DNA from: Actinomyces viscosus
Lineage (GTDB): Bacteria; Actinomycetota; Actinomycetes; Actinomycetales; Actinomycetaceae
Length of the DNA stretch: 64,000 nucleotides
Direction of reading: 5' to 3'
Assembly (NCBI RefSeq): GCF_900637975.1
Contig: NZ_LR134477.1
Span: forward strand, 248,001 to 312,000
Part shown: positions 55,391 to 63,957 of the stretch, piece by piece
Layout of the letters: every line of letters begins with the position of its first letter
How positions within the stretch are numbered: position 1 is the first letter of the stretch
Translations under genes and position numbers: made by a program
The notes under the pieces: model-generated
Database searches by the model: none
What the model saw: the letters and a program-made list of their open reading frames with translations, nothing else
What the model was told of the DNA's origin: nothing

Positions 55391-55951
55391 ATGACGACGA
55401 ACGGCACGGCTCGCAGTTGCACCGTGAGCACTCCTGACGGTCCCTTCACCGTTGTCGCAGGCTATGGCGGCGTCGGAGCTGACCGGGCCGAGTACGTCCT
55501 GGCCTCCGGCTGGACCTCTGACCCGACGGAGCTGTCCGAGCTCATCCATCCGAGCCTGAGGCCGTCGCATATCGAGATGTGCTCGGAAGAGGACAGCGAC
55601 GGTGTCCTGGCCCGGGCCGTCGCCGCCGTGCGCTCCTACTACGGCGGTGACGATAACGCCCCCCAGGACGTTCCCGTTCTCCAGGCCGGTGGGCCCTTCA
55701 TCGAGCAGGCCTGGTCCCGGCTCCGAGAGATTCCGGCCGGCACGGCTCTGACCTACACCGAGCTCGCCCGTCTCAGTGGGAACCCGTCCGCATCCCGGGC
55801 CGCCGCCTCGGCCTGTGCGCGTAACGCGGCGGCGCTTTTCGTCCCCTGTCACCGGATACGGCGTTCAAACGGGAGTATCGGAGGATTCCGCTACGGGACC
55901 GCCGTGAAGTCCGCTCTGCTGCGCCGTGAAGGCGCCCAGGGGGCTGAGTAG
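55391..55951 (+). CDS. ogt: Methylated-DNA--[protein]-cysteine S-methyltransferase
   Basis: A 186-residue DNA-repair protein that removes alkyl groups from O6-alkylguanine to its own Cys in a single-use reaction. The C-terminal domain (about 95-182) has IPAGTALTYTELARLSGNP (helix-turn-helix), SRAAASACARNAAALFVPCH with active-site PCHR, and NGSIGGFRYGTAVKSALL. The N-terminal 90 residues are the usual poorly conserved domain. Probably leaderless. The final residues GAE run close to the next, convergent gene. Confidence 0.92.
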   Translation: MTTNGTARSCTVSTPDGPFTVVAGYGGVGADRAEYVLASGWTSDPTELSELIHPSLRPSHIEMCSEEDSDGVLARAVAAVRSYYGGDDNAPQDVPVLQAGGPFIEQAWSRLREIPAGTALTYTELARLSGNPSASRAAASACARNAAALFVPCHRIRRSNGSIGGFRYGTAVKSALLRREGAQGAE

Positions 55952-55977
55952 CCTGAGTAGGACGACCTCCTCTCGGT

Positions 55978-56676
55978 TCAGCTGAGGGCTGCCAGGAGTG
56001 GGGTGTAGTGCTGGGTGATGGCCTGGCGGTAGGCCTGGGCGTCTCCGGCGCGGGCGGCTTGGAGCATGGCCCGATGGGCTCGGGCGGTGGTCAGCATGTC
56101 CTCGGGCCTGGGGGCGCCCAGCAGGGGGACGGTCAGGGTGTGGACGGCCCAGAAGGCCTCGGTCAGGTGCAGGAAGAGGTGGTTGTCCAGGGGCTCGAGC
56201 AGTCGCATGTGGAAACGGCGGTCCTGCTCGGTGAAGAGCTCGCCCTTCTGCGCGTGAAGGTCCATCTGCGCCACGATCTGATCGAGTTCGGGGTCGTCCC
56301 GGTTCTTCCAGGCCTGGGTGACGGGGTCGGCCAGGGCGTTGTCGAGGGTGATGCGGACCTCGACGATGTCGCGTAGTCCGCGGTGGTCGTCTCCGGGGTT
56401 GAGCAGGCCTTTGAAGACGAGGGACTCGACCATGGGGCGCATGGAGACCTTGCCGACGAACATGCCGTGTCCGTGGCGGACCTCGACGATGTCGAGAGCG
56501 ACCAGGGTGCGCACGGCCTCACGGACGGAGGAGCGGGAGACCCCCAGGTCGGTGCACAGCTGCGACTCGGTGGGCAACGCATCACCCGGCTGCAGCCCCT
56601 TGGCGAGAATGTAGTTCTTGATCTCGGCGATCGCTGTGGAGGACTGGGTCATGGGAGTGGTGGTGAGGCCGGACAT
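55978..56676 (-). CDS. FadR-type GntR regulator, copy 1
   Basis: A 232-residue regulator. The winged-helix domain (about 12-75) has LPTESQLCTDLGVSRSSVRE and RTLVALDIVEVRHGHGMFVG; the FCD ligand domain (about 85-225) has RDIVEVRITLDNALADP, EQDRRFHMRLLEPLDNHLF and RAGDAQAYRQAITQHY. ATG 56676 is chosen for the GAGGTG 4 nt upstream; ATG at 56697 or 56724 would lengthen it. Its DNA-binding half is identical at DNA level to copy 2 for 300 bp, so both probably bind the same operator. Lies opposite the esterase start. Confidence 0.88.
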   Translation of the reverse strand: MSGLTTTPMTQSSTAIAEIKNYILAKGLQPGDALPTESQLCTDLGVSRSSVREAVRTLVALDIVEVRHGHGMFVGKVSMRPMVESLVFKGLLNPGDDHRGLRDIVEVRITLDNALADPVTQAWKNRDDPELDQIVAQMDLHAQKGELFTEQDRRFHMRLLEPLDNHLFLHLTEAFWAVHTLTVPLLGAPRPEDMLTTARAHRAMLQAARAGDAQAYRQAITQHYTPLLAALS

Positions 56677-56902
56677 GACACCTCGGGACGTCTGCATAAC
56701 TCTATTGTCCGACTTTTGGTGCATGAGCGCTGGTGAATACTGGTCCGTACATATCCGCTCATTTCCGAGAACCCGCCAAGGCCGTCACGCTTGTGGATCC
56801 GGTTTGATCGGGCAGCAGCCGGCAGCGATGCCGTGCATCACGGATCGATGACTGATTATGAGCGAGTTGCCCCCATAGCGATCATGGTGCAACAGTTGCG
56901 GC

Positions 56903-57994
56903 ATGGCTGACACCTACGAGGCACTCCCCGCCCGTCCTCCCTATGACAGTGCTACCGCCGCCCTGCTCGAGCGTATTGAACCGCTCGGTGTCTTTCGGAC
57001 TATGACGGTGGAGAACATTCCGAGCTGGCGCGCACCCGTCGACGAGGTCCGGGCTGGCTTCCTCGTCCGGCATCCCGATGTCGACCTGGAGGATGCCGAC
57101 GTCGCTCGCGATGACGGGACGAGCTTTCCCGTGGCGATCGTTCGGTCCTCGCAGGACGTCGCAGGTGGTCGGCCCGGTCCTCTGTTCCTCTCGCTGCACG
57201 GGGGAGGGCTCATCATGGGCTGCCGCTTCAACGGCTTGTTGACCGTTGTCCCGTGGCTGCGGCGCTACGGAGGCGTCATCGTCAGCCCCGAGTACCGCCT
57301 GGCCCCGGAGAATCCGGCGCCTGCCGGCGTCGAGGACTGCTACGCAACGCTGTGCTGGGCGGTCGAGCATGCCGAGGCTCTCGGTGCTGACCCGGACCGC
57401 GTCGTCGTCGTCGGGCCCAGCGCGGGCGGGGGACTGAGTGCCGGCACGCTGCTCATGGCCCGAGATCGACAGGGGCCGGCAGTCCTCGGTGGGCTGCTGG
57501 ACTACCCCATGCTGGACGACCGCACCGGACTGCCGGGCTGGCAGGGCTCGGTCTCTGCGCGTCAGTATCCCGACGACGGCACCTGGCCGACGGCGTACAA
57601 CGACGTTGCCTGGGAGGCGGCCCTGGGGGAGCGGCGCGGCACGGAGCTGGTGACCCCCTATGAGGCGCCGGCCCGCGCCGCCTGGCTGGGCGGACTGCCG
57701 CCGCTGTTCGTCTCGGTGGCGTCCGCCGAGGTCTTCCGGGACGAGGACGTCGCCTTCGCCTCCAGGGTGTGGCACGACGGCGGGGACGCCGAGCTGCACG
57801 TCTACCCCGGGGGCACTCACGCCATGGAGTTCGTCAATGCTCGCTGGCTCGCTCAGGGGCTCACCGCGGCGCGCGACCTGTGGATGGAGAGGCTGCTTCA
57901 CCCTGAGGATCCGCGTCTCAATGTCGCAGCCGTGGCGCAGGCCGGAACCTATCCTGCCCTGACCGAGGAGCTCTTCGCCGCTCGGCTCAGGTGA
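56903..57994 (+). CDS. HSL-family alpha/beta-hydrolase (carboxylesterase/acetylesterase)
   Basis: A 363-residue esterase. The oxyanion-hole motif LSLHGGGLIMG lies near residue 98-103, followed by VSPEYRLAPENPAPAGVEDC. The nucleophile Ser is in VVGPSAGGGLSAG (GxSxG near 174), and the His is in GGTHAMEF (near 306). An Asp acid probably lies near 275-280 (SAEVFRDEDVAFASR). Substrate unknown; hydrolysis of a small acetylated or acyl ester is the family expectation. It is flanked on both sides by the GntR paralogues, and its stop overlaps the stop of copy 2 by 8 bp (convergent). Confidence 0.88.
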   Translation: MADTYEALPARPPYDSATAALLERIEPLGVFRTMTVENIPSWRAPVDEVRAGFLVRHPDVDLEDADVARDDGTSFPVAIVRSSQDVAGGRPGPLFLSLHGGGLIMGCRFNGLLTVVPWLRRYGGVIVSPEYRLAPENPAPAGVEDCYATLCWAVEHAEALGADPDRVVVVGPSAGGGLSAGTLLMARDRQGPAVLGGLLDYPMLDDRTGLPGWQGSVSARQYPDDGTWPTAYNDVAWEAALGERRGTELVTPYEAPARAAWLGGLPPLFVSVASAEVFRDEDVAFASRVWHDGGDAELHVYPGGTHAMEFVNARWLAQGLTAARDLWMERLLHPEDPRLNVAAVAQAGTYPALTEELFAARLR

Positions 57995-58811
57995 GGGCTG
58001 CCAGGAGTGGGGCGTAGTGCTGGGTGATGGCCTGGCGGTAGGCCTGGACGTCTCCGGCGCGGGCGGCTTGGAGCATGGCCCGATGAGCCTTCGCGGAGCT
58101 GATCATGTCCTCGGGCCTGGGGCCGTCCAGCAGGGGGACGGTCAGGGTGTGGACGGCCCAGAAGGCCTCGGTCAGGTGCAGGAAGAGGTGGTTGTCCAGG
58201 GGCTCGAGCAGTCGCATGTGGAAACGGCGGTCCTGCTCGGTGAAGAGCTCCCGCTTCGAGGCGAGCTCCTCGATCTCATCGGCGATGGCGTCGAGCTCGG
58301 GGTCGTCCCGGTTCTTCCAGGCCTGGGTGACGGGGTCGGCCAGGGCGTTGTCGAGGGTGATGCGGACCTCGACGATGTCGCGTAGTCCGCGGTGGTCGTC
58401 TCCGGGGTTGAGCAGGCCTTTGAAGACGAGGGACTCGACCATGGGGCGCATGGAGACCTTGCCGACGAACATGCCGTGTCCGTGGCGGACCTCGACGATG
58501 TCGAGAGCGACCAGGGTGCGCACGGCCTCACGGACGGAGGAGCGGGAGACCCCCAGGTCGGTGCACAGCTGCGACTCGGTGGGCAACGCATCACCCACCT
58601 GGAGACCGGTTCTCAGGATGAAGTCCTTGATCGCGTTCATCGTGGTCTCGGCCTGGGTCGCTGGGGAGGTCATCAACGTGGAGTAGGCGCCGTCGGGAAT
58701 CACTGCCTCACCCGCACTGAGTGTGATGCTTGCCTCTTTTTTGGGTGAACTGCCTGTTGTGCTCGGCTTGGGTGCTCTGCTCACGATGCTGCTCTTCTCG
58801 GTGTCGACCAT
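57987..58811 (-). CDS. FadR-type GntR regulator, copy 2
   Basis: A 274-residue paralogue of copy 1 with the same winged-helix (LPTESQLCTDLGVSRSSVRE) and FCD domains. It differs in the segment around residues 165-185 (DAIADEIEELASKREL in place of DQIVAQMDLHAQKGEL) and has a longer, Ser/Lys-rich N-terminal tail. The start is uncertain: ATG 58811 is used, ATG 58832 or an internal ATG are possible, and no good Shine-Dalgarno is seen. It is divergent from the oligopeptide transporter operon, whose leader carries candidate operators, so it is the likely regulator of that operon. Confidence 0.85.
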   Translation of the reverse strand: MVDTEKSSIVSRAPKPSTTGSSPKKEASITLSAGEAVIPDGAYSTLMTSPATQAETTMNAIKDFILRTGLQVGDALPTESQLCTDLGVSRSSVREAVRTLVALDIVEVRHGHGMFVGKVSMRPMVESLVFKGLLNPGDDHRGLRDIVEVRITLDNALADPVTQAWKNRDDPELDAIADEIEELASKRELFTEQDRRFHMRLLEPLDNHLFLHLTEAFWAVHTLTVPLLDGPRPEDMISSAKAHRAMLQAARAGDVQAYRQAITQHYAPLLAALT

Positions 58812-58946
58812 GGTTCTTGCCCCGTCAATCATTGTGATCACTGCGATGTGAATCCGCTCGTCGAACCGCTCCGCTCCTGGTTGGACGGTGACGATCGAGC
58901 GCCTAACCTGCGAGGTTGTGAGTGGTCTGGACGTCCCAACCTCTGC

Positions 58947-58985
58947 TACAGTCATCCTACCAACGTCAGACATAAGACGTCAGAC
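58947..58985 (+). promoter_or_regulatory. Promoter -10 and GntR operator-like sites of the transporter operon
   Basis: TACAGT (58947-58952) is a plausible -10. Just downstream lie ACGTCAGACAT (58963-58973) and GACGTCAGAC (58976-58985). The same ACGTCAGACAT recurs before the permease gene. Placement downstream of the -10 fits repression by blocking RNA polymerase. Binding is inferred. Confidence 0.5.
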
Positions 58986-59000
58986 TTCAGGAGAGAATCA

Positions 59001-60626
59001 ATGGCGATCACAACTCCGGCCGGCTCCAGCCGTCGGGACTTCATCAGGCTGACCAGTACCCTCGGCATGGCTGCCGGCCTGGCCGTCAGCCTGGCGGCCT
59101 GCGGCGGTAAGGCCAAGACTGCGGGTGGCGCGAAGGGCAGCGCCATGGCCACCGATCAGGAGGTCACCCACAAGGACGGTGTCATCACCGCGGGCATTTC
59201 CTATGAGCTGGGCACCAATGGCTACGACCCGATGACGACGTCGTCGGCTCTCACGGTTGCTGCCAACTGGCACACCCTGGAGGGGCTCACCGAGCTTCAC
59301 CCGGCGACCCGAGAGGTCTACGCGGCGCTGGGCGCCGAGATGCCCAAGAAGGTGGATGACACCACCTACGAGGTGATGCTGCGCCAGGACGCGAAGTTCG
59401 CCGACGGCACCGCCGTGACCGCGGACGACGTCGTCTTCTCCTTCACGCGCGTGCTCGACCCCGCCAACAAGTCGCTCTACTCGCAGTTCCTGCCGTTCAT
59501 CGACAAGGTGGAGGCCAAGGACGCGAGCACGGTGACGATCAAGCTCAAGTACGCCTTCTCGTTGGTGGCTGAGCGCCTGAGCGTCGTCAAGATCGTTCCC
59601 AAGGCGATCGTCGAGGCCGATGCCAAGGCCTTCGACATGAACCCCACCGGCTCCGGCCCCTACAAGATGACCGACAACGGCGCCGCCAGCCAGAAGGTCG
59701 TCTTCGAGCGCAACGACAACTACAACGGTCCCCGCCCGGCGCTGGCCAAGTCCATGACCTGGCAGGTCCTTCCGGATGATACGACGCGCACCAACGCTAT
59801 GAGCTCCGGCTCCGTGCAGGCCATCGACGCCGTCCCGGCAGCCAACCTCTCGACGCTCAAGGAGCCGGTCAAGGTGGCGGCGCAGCAGGGCTTCGGTCTG
59901 CTCTTCGCCATGTTCAACAACACCACCTTCTCCAACGTCAAGGCGCGTCAGGCCGTGCTCTACGCGCTGGACTACGCCAAGATCTGCGACACCAGCATGG
60001 CCGGACTGGCGACGCCGGCGACCTGCTTCGTCCAGGAGGACCACCCCGCCTACAAGAAGGCCAAGATGGTCTACTCCATGGATGCGGCCAAGGCCAAGTC
60101 GCTCCTGGCGGAGGCCGGCATCACGACCATCAACGTCCTGTGCACGGACCACGGCTGGTTCTCGGCGGTGCGGCCCGTCATCCGTGAGAACCTCGAGGCC
60201 CTGGGTGTGACGGTCAACTACGACGAGAAGAAGTCCGCCGACACCTACTCCTTCATCGACTCCGCCCAAGGGGCGTGGGACGTTCTCATCGCTCCCGGAG
60301 ACCCCTCGGTCTTCGGTAACGACGCGGACCTGCTCATGCGCTGGTGGTACGGCGGCGACGTGTGGACCGAGACCCGCATGCACTGGAAGGGCTCGGAGAG
60401 CCAGGTCGCGGTCCAGGCCCTGCTCGACGAGGCGGTCAAGCTGGAGGGTGACACGCAGATCGCCAAGTGGCAGGAGACCTTCGACAAGCTCTCCGAGGAT
60501 GTTCCGCTGTACCCGATCTTCCACCGCAAGACTCCGACGGCCTACGACTCGGCGACGCTGGAGAACTTCAAGCCGATCGCGCTGACGGGTCTGTCCTTCG
60601 TGGGGACGGGGTCGTCCAAGTCCTGA
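59001..60626 (+). CDS. Oligopeptide/dipeptide ABC transporter substrate-binding lipoprotein
   Basis: A 541-residue SBP_bac_5 family protein. The twin-arginine signal SSRRDFIRLTSTLGMAAGL leads to the lipobox SLAAC (Cys near residue 34). The mature protein has the family's YDPMTT start region, the LRQDAKFADGTAVTADDVVF signature, MNPTGSGPYKM, NDNYNGPRPALAK and the C-terminal VPLYPIFHRK. It captures peptides or related ligands outside the membrane and delivers them to the permease. AGGAG lies upstream of the ATG. First gene of the operon. Confidence 0.93.
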   Translation: MAITTPAGSSRRDFIRLTSTLGMAAGLAVSLAACGGKAKTAGGAKGSAMATDQEVTHKDGVITAGISYELGTNGYDPMTTSSALTVAANWHTLEGLTELHPATREVYAALGAEMPKKVDDTTYEVMLRQDAKFADGTAVTADDVVFSFTRVLDPANKSLYSQFLPFIDKVEAKDASTVTIKLKYAFSLVAERLSVVKIVPKAIVEADAKAFDMNPTGSGPYKMTDNGAASQKVVFERNDNYNGPRPALAKSMTWQVLPDDTTRTNAMSSGSVQAIDAVPAANLSTLKEPVKVAAQQGFGLLFAMFNNTTFSNVKARQAVLYALDYAKICDTSMAGLATPATCFVQEDHPAYKKAKMVYSMDAAKAKSLLAEAGITTINVLCTDHGWFSAVRPVIRENLEALGVTVNYDEKKSADTYSFIDSAQGAWDVLIAPGDPSVFGNDADLLMRWWYGGDVWTETRMHWKGSESQVAVQALLDEAVKLEGDTQIAKWQETFDKLSEDVPLYPIFHRKTPTAYDSATLENFKPIALTGLSFVGTGSSKS

Positions 60627-60637
60627 GGTCTGTGCGC

Positions 60638-60677
60638 GGGCGGCGCGGCAAGCCAGTACTGGTTGGCCGTGCCGCCC
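60638..60677 (+). terminator. Intra-operon hairpin between binding protein and permease
   Basis: A 12-bp stem (60638-60649 with 60666-60677, one G-U pair) with a weaker inner stem and no U tract. It lies shortly after the binding-protein stop. Such hairpins often leave the binding protein in excess over the membrane subunits by partial termination or mRNA end protection. Function inferred. Confidence 0.5.
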
Positions 60678-60725
60678 GAGCCGTTCTCGATTCGCCGGAG
60701 CCTCTGTGAAGCAGACGTGACGGAC

Positions 60726-60754
60726 TTGCTATCTGACGTCAGACATCAGACAAT
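60726..60754 (+). promoter_or_regulatory. Possible internal promoter with palindromic operator before the permease
   Basis: TTGCTA (60726-60731), 17-bp spacer, GACAAT (60749-60754). The spacer begins with the perfect 12-bp palindrome TCTGACGTCAGA (60732-60743), overlapping the shared motif ACGTCAGACAT (60736-60746). It is likely controlled by the same GntR protein as the operon front. Confidence 0.45.
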
Positions 60755-60838
60755 TGGAGTGGCAGCTGGCCTCCCCGCTGCCAAGCCCACCCAGTCGCCC
60801 TCCCCGGCGGCAGGACGCTAACGCAAAGGAGCATTTCA

Positions 60839-61804
60839 GTGTCCAACCTCATCCGCCTGATCGGAAGGCGCCTGGTCGCGCTGCCGGTCATGGTGCTGGG
60901 CGTGACGCTGCTCGTCTTCGTCGTCATGTCGTTCTCCTCGGCAGACCCGGCGCGCCTGGCGCTGGGCGAGTCGGCAACGGCAGACGCCCTCGAGCAGTAC
61001 CGCGTCGTCCACCACCTCAACGATCCCCTTCTCAAGCGGTTCTGGGACTACCTTGTGGGCCTGGCCCACGGAGACCTCGGCACCTCCTTCACCGGAGTCA
61101 GCATCTCCCGCCTGGTCGCCGACGCCTTCCCGATCACGCTCCAGCTGACCTTCATCGGAATCTTCGTGGCCGTCATCTTCGCCACGATCCTCGGCATTAT
61201 CGCCGCTCTGTACCGGGACAAGTGGCAGGACCAGGTCATCCGTGTCATCTCCATCGCCTGCCTGGCCACCCCGTCCTTCTGGCTCGCCCTGCTGCTCATC
61301 CAGTGGTTCTCCGACATCCCGGGAGGAACCGGTACCTTCCCCGCGCTGGTGTCCGAGTGGGTTCCCTTCAGAGAGGATCCCGCGACGTACCTCAACCAGA
61401 TCTTCCTGCCGGCGCTGGCCATCGCGGTTCCCAACACCGGGTCGCTCACCCGCGTGGTACGTACCGCCATGGTTGAGGAGCTCGATCGCGACTACGTGCG
61501 CACTGCCATCGGTGGAGGTATTCCCAAGAACATCGTGGTCGCCCGCAACGTGCTGCGCAACGCGCTCATCACCCCGCTGACCGTGCTGGGGCTGCGCATC
61601 GGCTACGCCATGGGGGGTGCCGTCGTCATCGAGATGATCTTCAACATCAAGGGGATGGGGCAGCTGATCTTCCAGGGAATCACCCGTAACGACGTCAACA
61701 TCGTCCAGGGAGTGTCCATCACGGTGGCGCTGGCCTTCATCCTCATCAACATCGTTGTTGACATGCTCTACGTCCTCGTCAACCCACGAATCAGGAGCAT
61801 CTGA
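60839..61804 (+). CDS. Oligopeptide ABC transporter permease (DppB/OppB type)
   Basis: A 321-residue membrane protein with six helices. Marks are LIGRRLVALPVMVLGVTLLV at the start, LNDPLLKRFWDYLVGLAHGD and LGTSFTGVSISRLVADAFPI. The EAA-type cytoplasmic loop holds VRTAIGGGIPKNIVVARNVL, and KGMGQLIFQGITRNDVNIVQ is the conserved end motif. Start is GTG with AAAGGAG 8 nt upstream. Its stop overlaps the ATG of the next gene (TGATG). Confidence 0.93.
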   Translation: MSNLIRLIGRRLVALPVMVLGVTLLVFVVMSFSSADPARLALGESATADALEQYRVVHHLNDPLLKRFWDYLVGLAHGDLGTSFTGVSISRLVADAFPITLQLTFIGIFVAVIFATILGIIAALYRDKWQDQVIRVISIACLATPSFWLALLLIQWFSDIPGGTGTFPALVSEWVPFREDPATYLNQIFLPALAIAVPNTGSLTRVVRTAMVEELDRDYVRTAIGGGIPKNIVVARNVLRNALITPLTVLGLRIGYAMGGAVVIEMIFNIKGMGQLIFQGITRNDVNIVQGVSITVALAFILINIVVDMLYVLVNPRIRSI

Positions 61805-63957
61805 TGCTGCACCGTTCCACACTGGATAAGGCCTCGCGGCCCGGGCTGCGCTTCCAGGGCTGGAAGGCGCTGCCCCTCGGCTCGAAGATCGCCATCGTCG
61901 TGCTCGGCCTCATTGCCCTGATCGCCATCCTGGCTCCCGTCGTGGCCCCCTACGCTCCCGGTGCTACCGGTCTTGCGGAGGCCAAGACGACCTCTTACAT
62001 CGAGGGCGTCGGAGAGGTCACTGCCAGTGATCCCGTGGTGGCTCCCTCCATGTCTCACCTGTTCGGCACCGACGGCACTGGACGTGACATCTTCTCCCGC
62101 GCCGTCTACGGCGCCAGGGTCTCACTGGTCGTGGGTCTGACCGCCACCGGCCTGGCGCTCCTGGTGGCCTCCGTCCTCGGGGCCGTCGCTGCCACGTCGC
62201 GCAAGTGGATCGCCGAGACCCTCATGCGCGTGCTCGACGTCGTCATGTCCTTCCCGGGGATCGCTCTGGCCGCCGTGCTCGTCTCGGCGATGTCGACCCG
62301 CCTGCCGATGCTGCCGGTCATCATCATCTCCATCGCCATCCTCTACATCCCCCAGCTCACCCGAGTGGTACGTGCCAACATCATCTCCCAGTTCGGAGAG
62401 GACTACGTCGCCGCCTCCAAGGTGATGGGGGCGCCGGTGCCATGGATCCTTCTCAAGCACGTGGCACGCAACTGCATCGCCCCGATCATGGTCTTCGCGA
62501 CCGTCCTGGTGGCCGACGCGATCGTCTTCGAGGCCTCACTGTCCTTCATCGGTGCGGGCATCAAGTCCGTCAACACCCCGACCTGGGGAAACATGCTCTC
62601 GGAGGGCAAGGAGCTGCTCCTGTCCGGCCACTGGTGGCCGACCTTCTTCCCCGGCCTGCTCATCCTCATCACCACCCTGTGCCTCAACGTCCTGTCCGAG
62701 GGACTGACCGATGCGATGGCCTCGCCGCGCATCAAGGCCAAGCCCGACGTCCAGGCGGATGAGGAGGCCATGGAGGCCGAGGCGCAGGAGACCCTGGAGG
62801 CCTGGGACGACGCCGCCGAGGCGGTGACCGCAAACTCCACCGTCGCCAAGGACGGTGACGCCACCAGCGTGAGCTCGCTGACCGGCGTGGTTGCTCCAGC
62901 GGCCGAGGACGTTCCTCTCGCCGACCGGCTCAGCTCCCTGCGGGTCGCCGAGCTCGCCCGTCGTGACCGTCTGGTGTACGAGGACACCGGCGAGGAACCG
63001 GTCCTGGAGGTCAAGAACCTCTCGATCGCCTTCCCCGAGCAGCACGGCGAGGTCGACATCGTCGACGGCGTCTCCTTCTCGGTGCGTCCCGGTGAGACCA
63101 TGGGCCTGGTGGGTGAGTCCGGCTGCGGTAAGTCCATCAGCTCGATGGCCGTCATGGGGCTGCTGCCTCCGTCGGCCCGCCTCTCCGGTGAGATCCTGTT
63201 CAAGGGGCGCAACATCCTCGAGATGACGCCCACCGAGCACAACGCCCTGCGCGGCCACGAGATGAGCATGGTCTATCAGGACGCCCTGTCGTCACTGAAC
63301 CCCTCCATGCTCATCCGCACCCAGATGGCGCAGCTGACCTCCCGCGGCGGGACCCGCAGCGCCGAGGAGCTCCTCGAGCTGGTGGGGCTCGACCCCAAGC
63401 GCACGCTGCGCAGCTACCCGCACGAGCTCTCCGGTGGTCAGCGTCAGCGCGTTCTCATCGCCATGGCGCTGACCCGGGACCCCTCGCTGGTCCTGGCCGA
63501 CGAGCCGACGACAGCGCTGGACGTGACTGTCCAGAAGCAGGTCATCGACCTGCTCAACGAGCTGCGTGAGAAGCTCGGCTTCGCGATGGTCTTCGTCTCG
63601 CACGACCTGGCTCTGGTGGCCAAGCTGGCCCACCGCATCACCGTCATGTACGCGGGCCAGGTGGTCGAGCAGGCCCCCACCAGTGAGCTGCTGTCCAATC
63701 CCGTCCACGAGTACACCCGTGGACTGCTGGGAGCCGTGCTCTCCATCGAGGCGGGCTCCAAGCGGCTCCACCAGGTGCGTGGAGTGGTCCCCTCGCCCAG
63801 CGAGTTCGTCAAGGGCGACCGCTTCGCCCCCCGATCGGCCCATCCGACGGTCGGCCTGGACACCCGGCCTGTGCTCAAGCCGGTGCCCGGCACGACCGAG
63901 CACAGCTACGCCATCACCCCTGAGCTCGAGGCTCTGCTCGCGAAGGAGAATCACTGA
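61804..63957 (+). CDS. Fused oligopeptide permease (DppC/OppC) and ATPase (DppD/OppD)
   Basis: A 717-residue fusion. Residues about 1-315 are the second permease: LFGTDGTGRDIFSRAVYGAR, LMRVLDVVMSFPGIALAAVL and YVAASKVMGAPVPWILLKHV. A Glu/Ala-rich linker spans about 315-395. Residues about 398-717 are the ATPase with Walker A GLVGESGCGKSISSMAVMGL, YQDALSSLNPSMLI, ELSGGQRQRVLIAMALTRDP, LADEPTTALDVTVQKQ and VFVSHDLALVAKLA. The C-terminal PHEYTRGLL-like HEYTRGLLGAVLSIE region marks the oligopeptide class. Similar permease-ATPase fusions occur in actinobacteria. TGATG overlap at both ends. Confidence 0.93.
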   Translation: MLHRSTLDKASRPGLRFQGWKALPLGSKIAIVVLGLIALIAILAPVVAPYAPGATGLAEAKTTSYIEGVGEVTASDPVVAPSMSHLFGTDGTGRDIFSRAVYGARVSLVVGLTATGLALLVASVLGAVAATSRKWIAETLMRVLDVVMSFPGIALAAVLVSAMSTRLPMLPVIIISIAILYIPQLTRVVRANIISQFGEDYVAASKVMGAPVPWILLKHVARNCIAPIMVFATVLVADAIVFEASLSFIGAGIKSVNTPTWGNMLSEGKELLLSGHWWPTFFPGLLILITTLCLNVLSEGLTDAMASPRIKAKPDVQADEEAMEAEAQETLEAWDDAAEAVTANSTVAKDGDATSVSSLTGVVAPAAEDVPLADRLSSLRVAELARRDRLVYEDTGEEPVLEVKNLSIAFPEQHGEVDIVDGVSFSVRPGETMGLVGESGCGKSISSMAVMGLLPPSARLSGEILFKGRNILEMTPTEHNALRGHEMSMVYQDALSSLNPSMLIRTQMAQLTSRGGTRSAEELLELVGLDPKRTLRSYPHELSGGQRQRVLIAMALTRDPSLVLADEPTTALDVTVQKQVIDLLNELREKLGFAMVFVSHDLALVAKLAHRITVMYAGQVVEQAPTSELLSNPVHEYTRGLLGAVLSIEAGSKRLHQVRGVVPSPSEFVKGDRFAPRSAHPTVGLDTRPVLKPVPGTTEHSYAITPELEALLAKENH

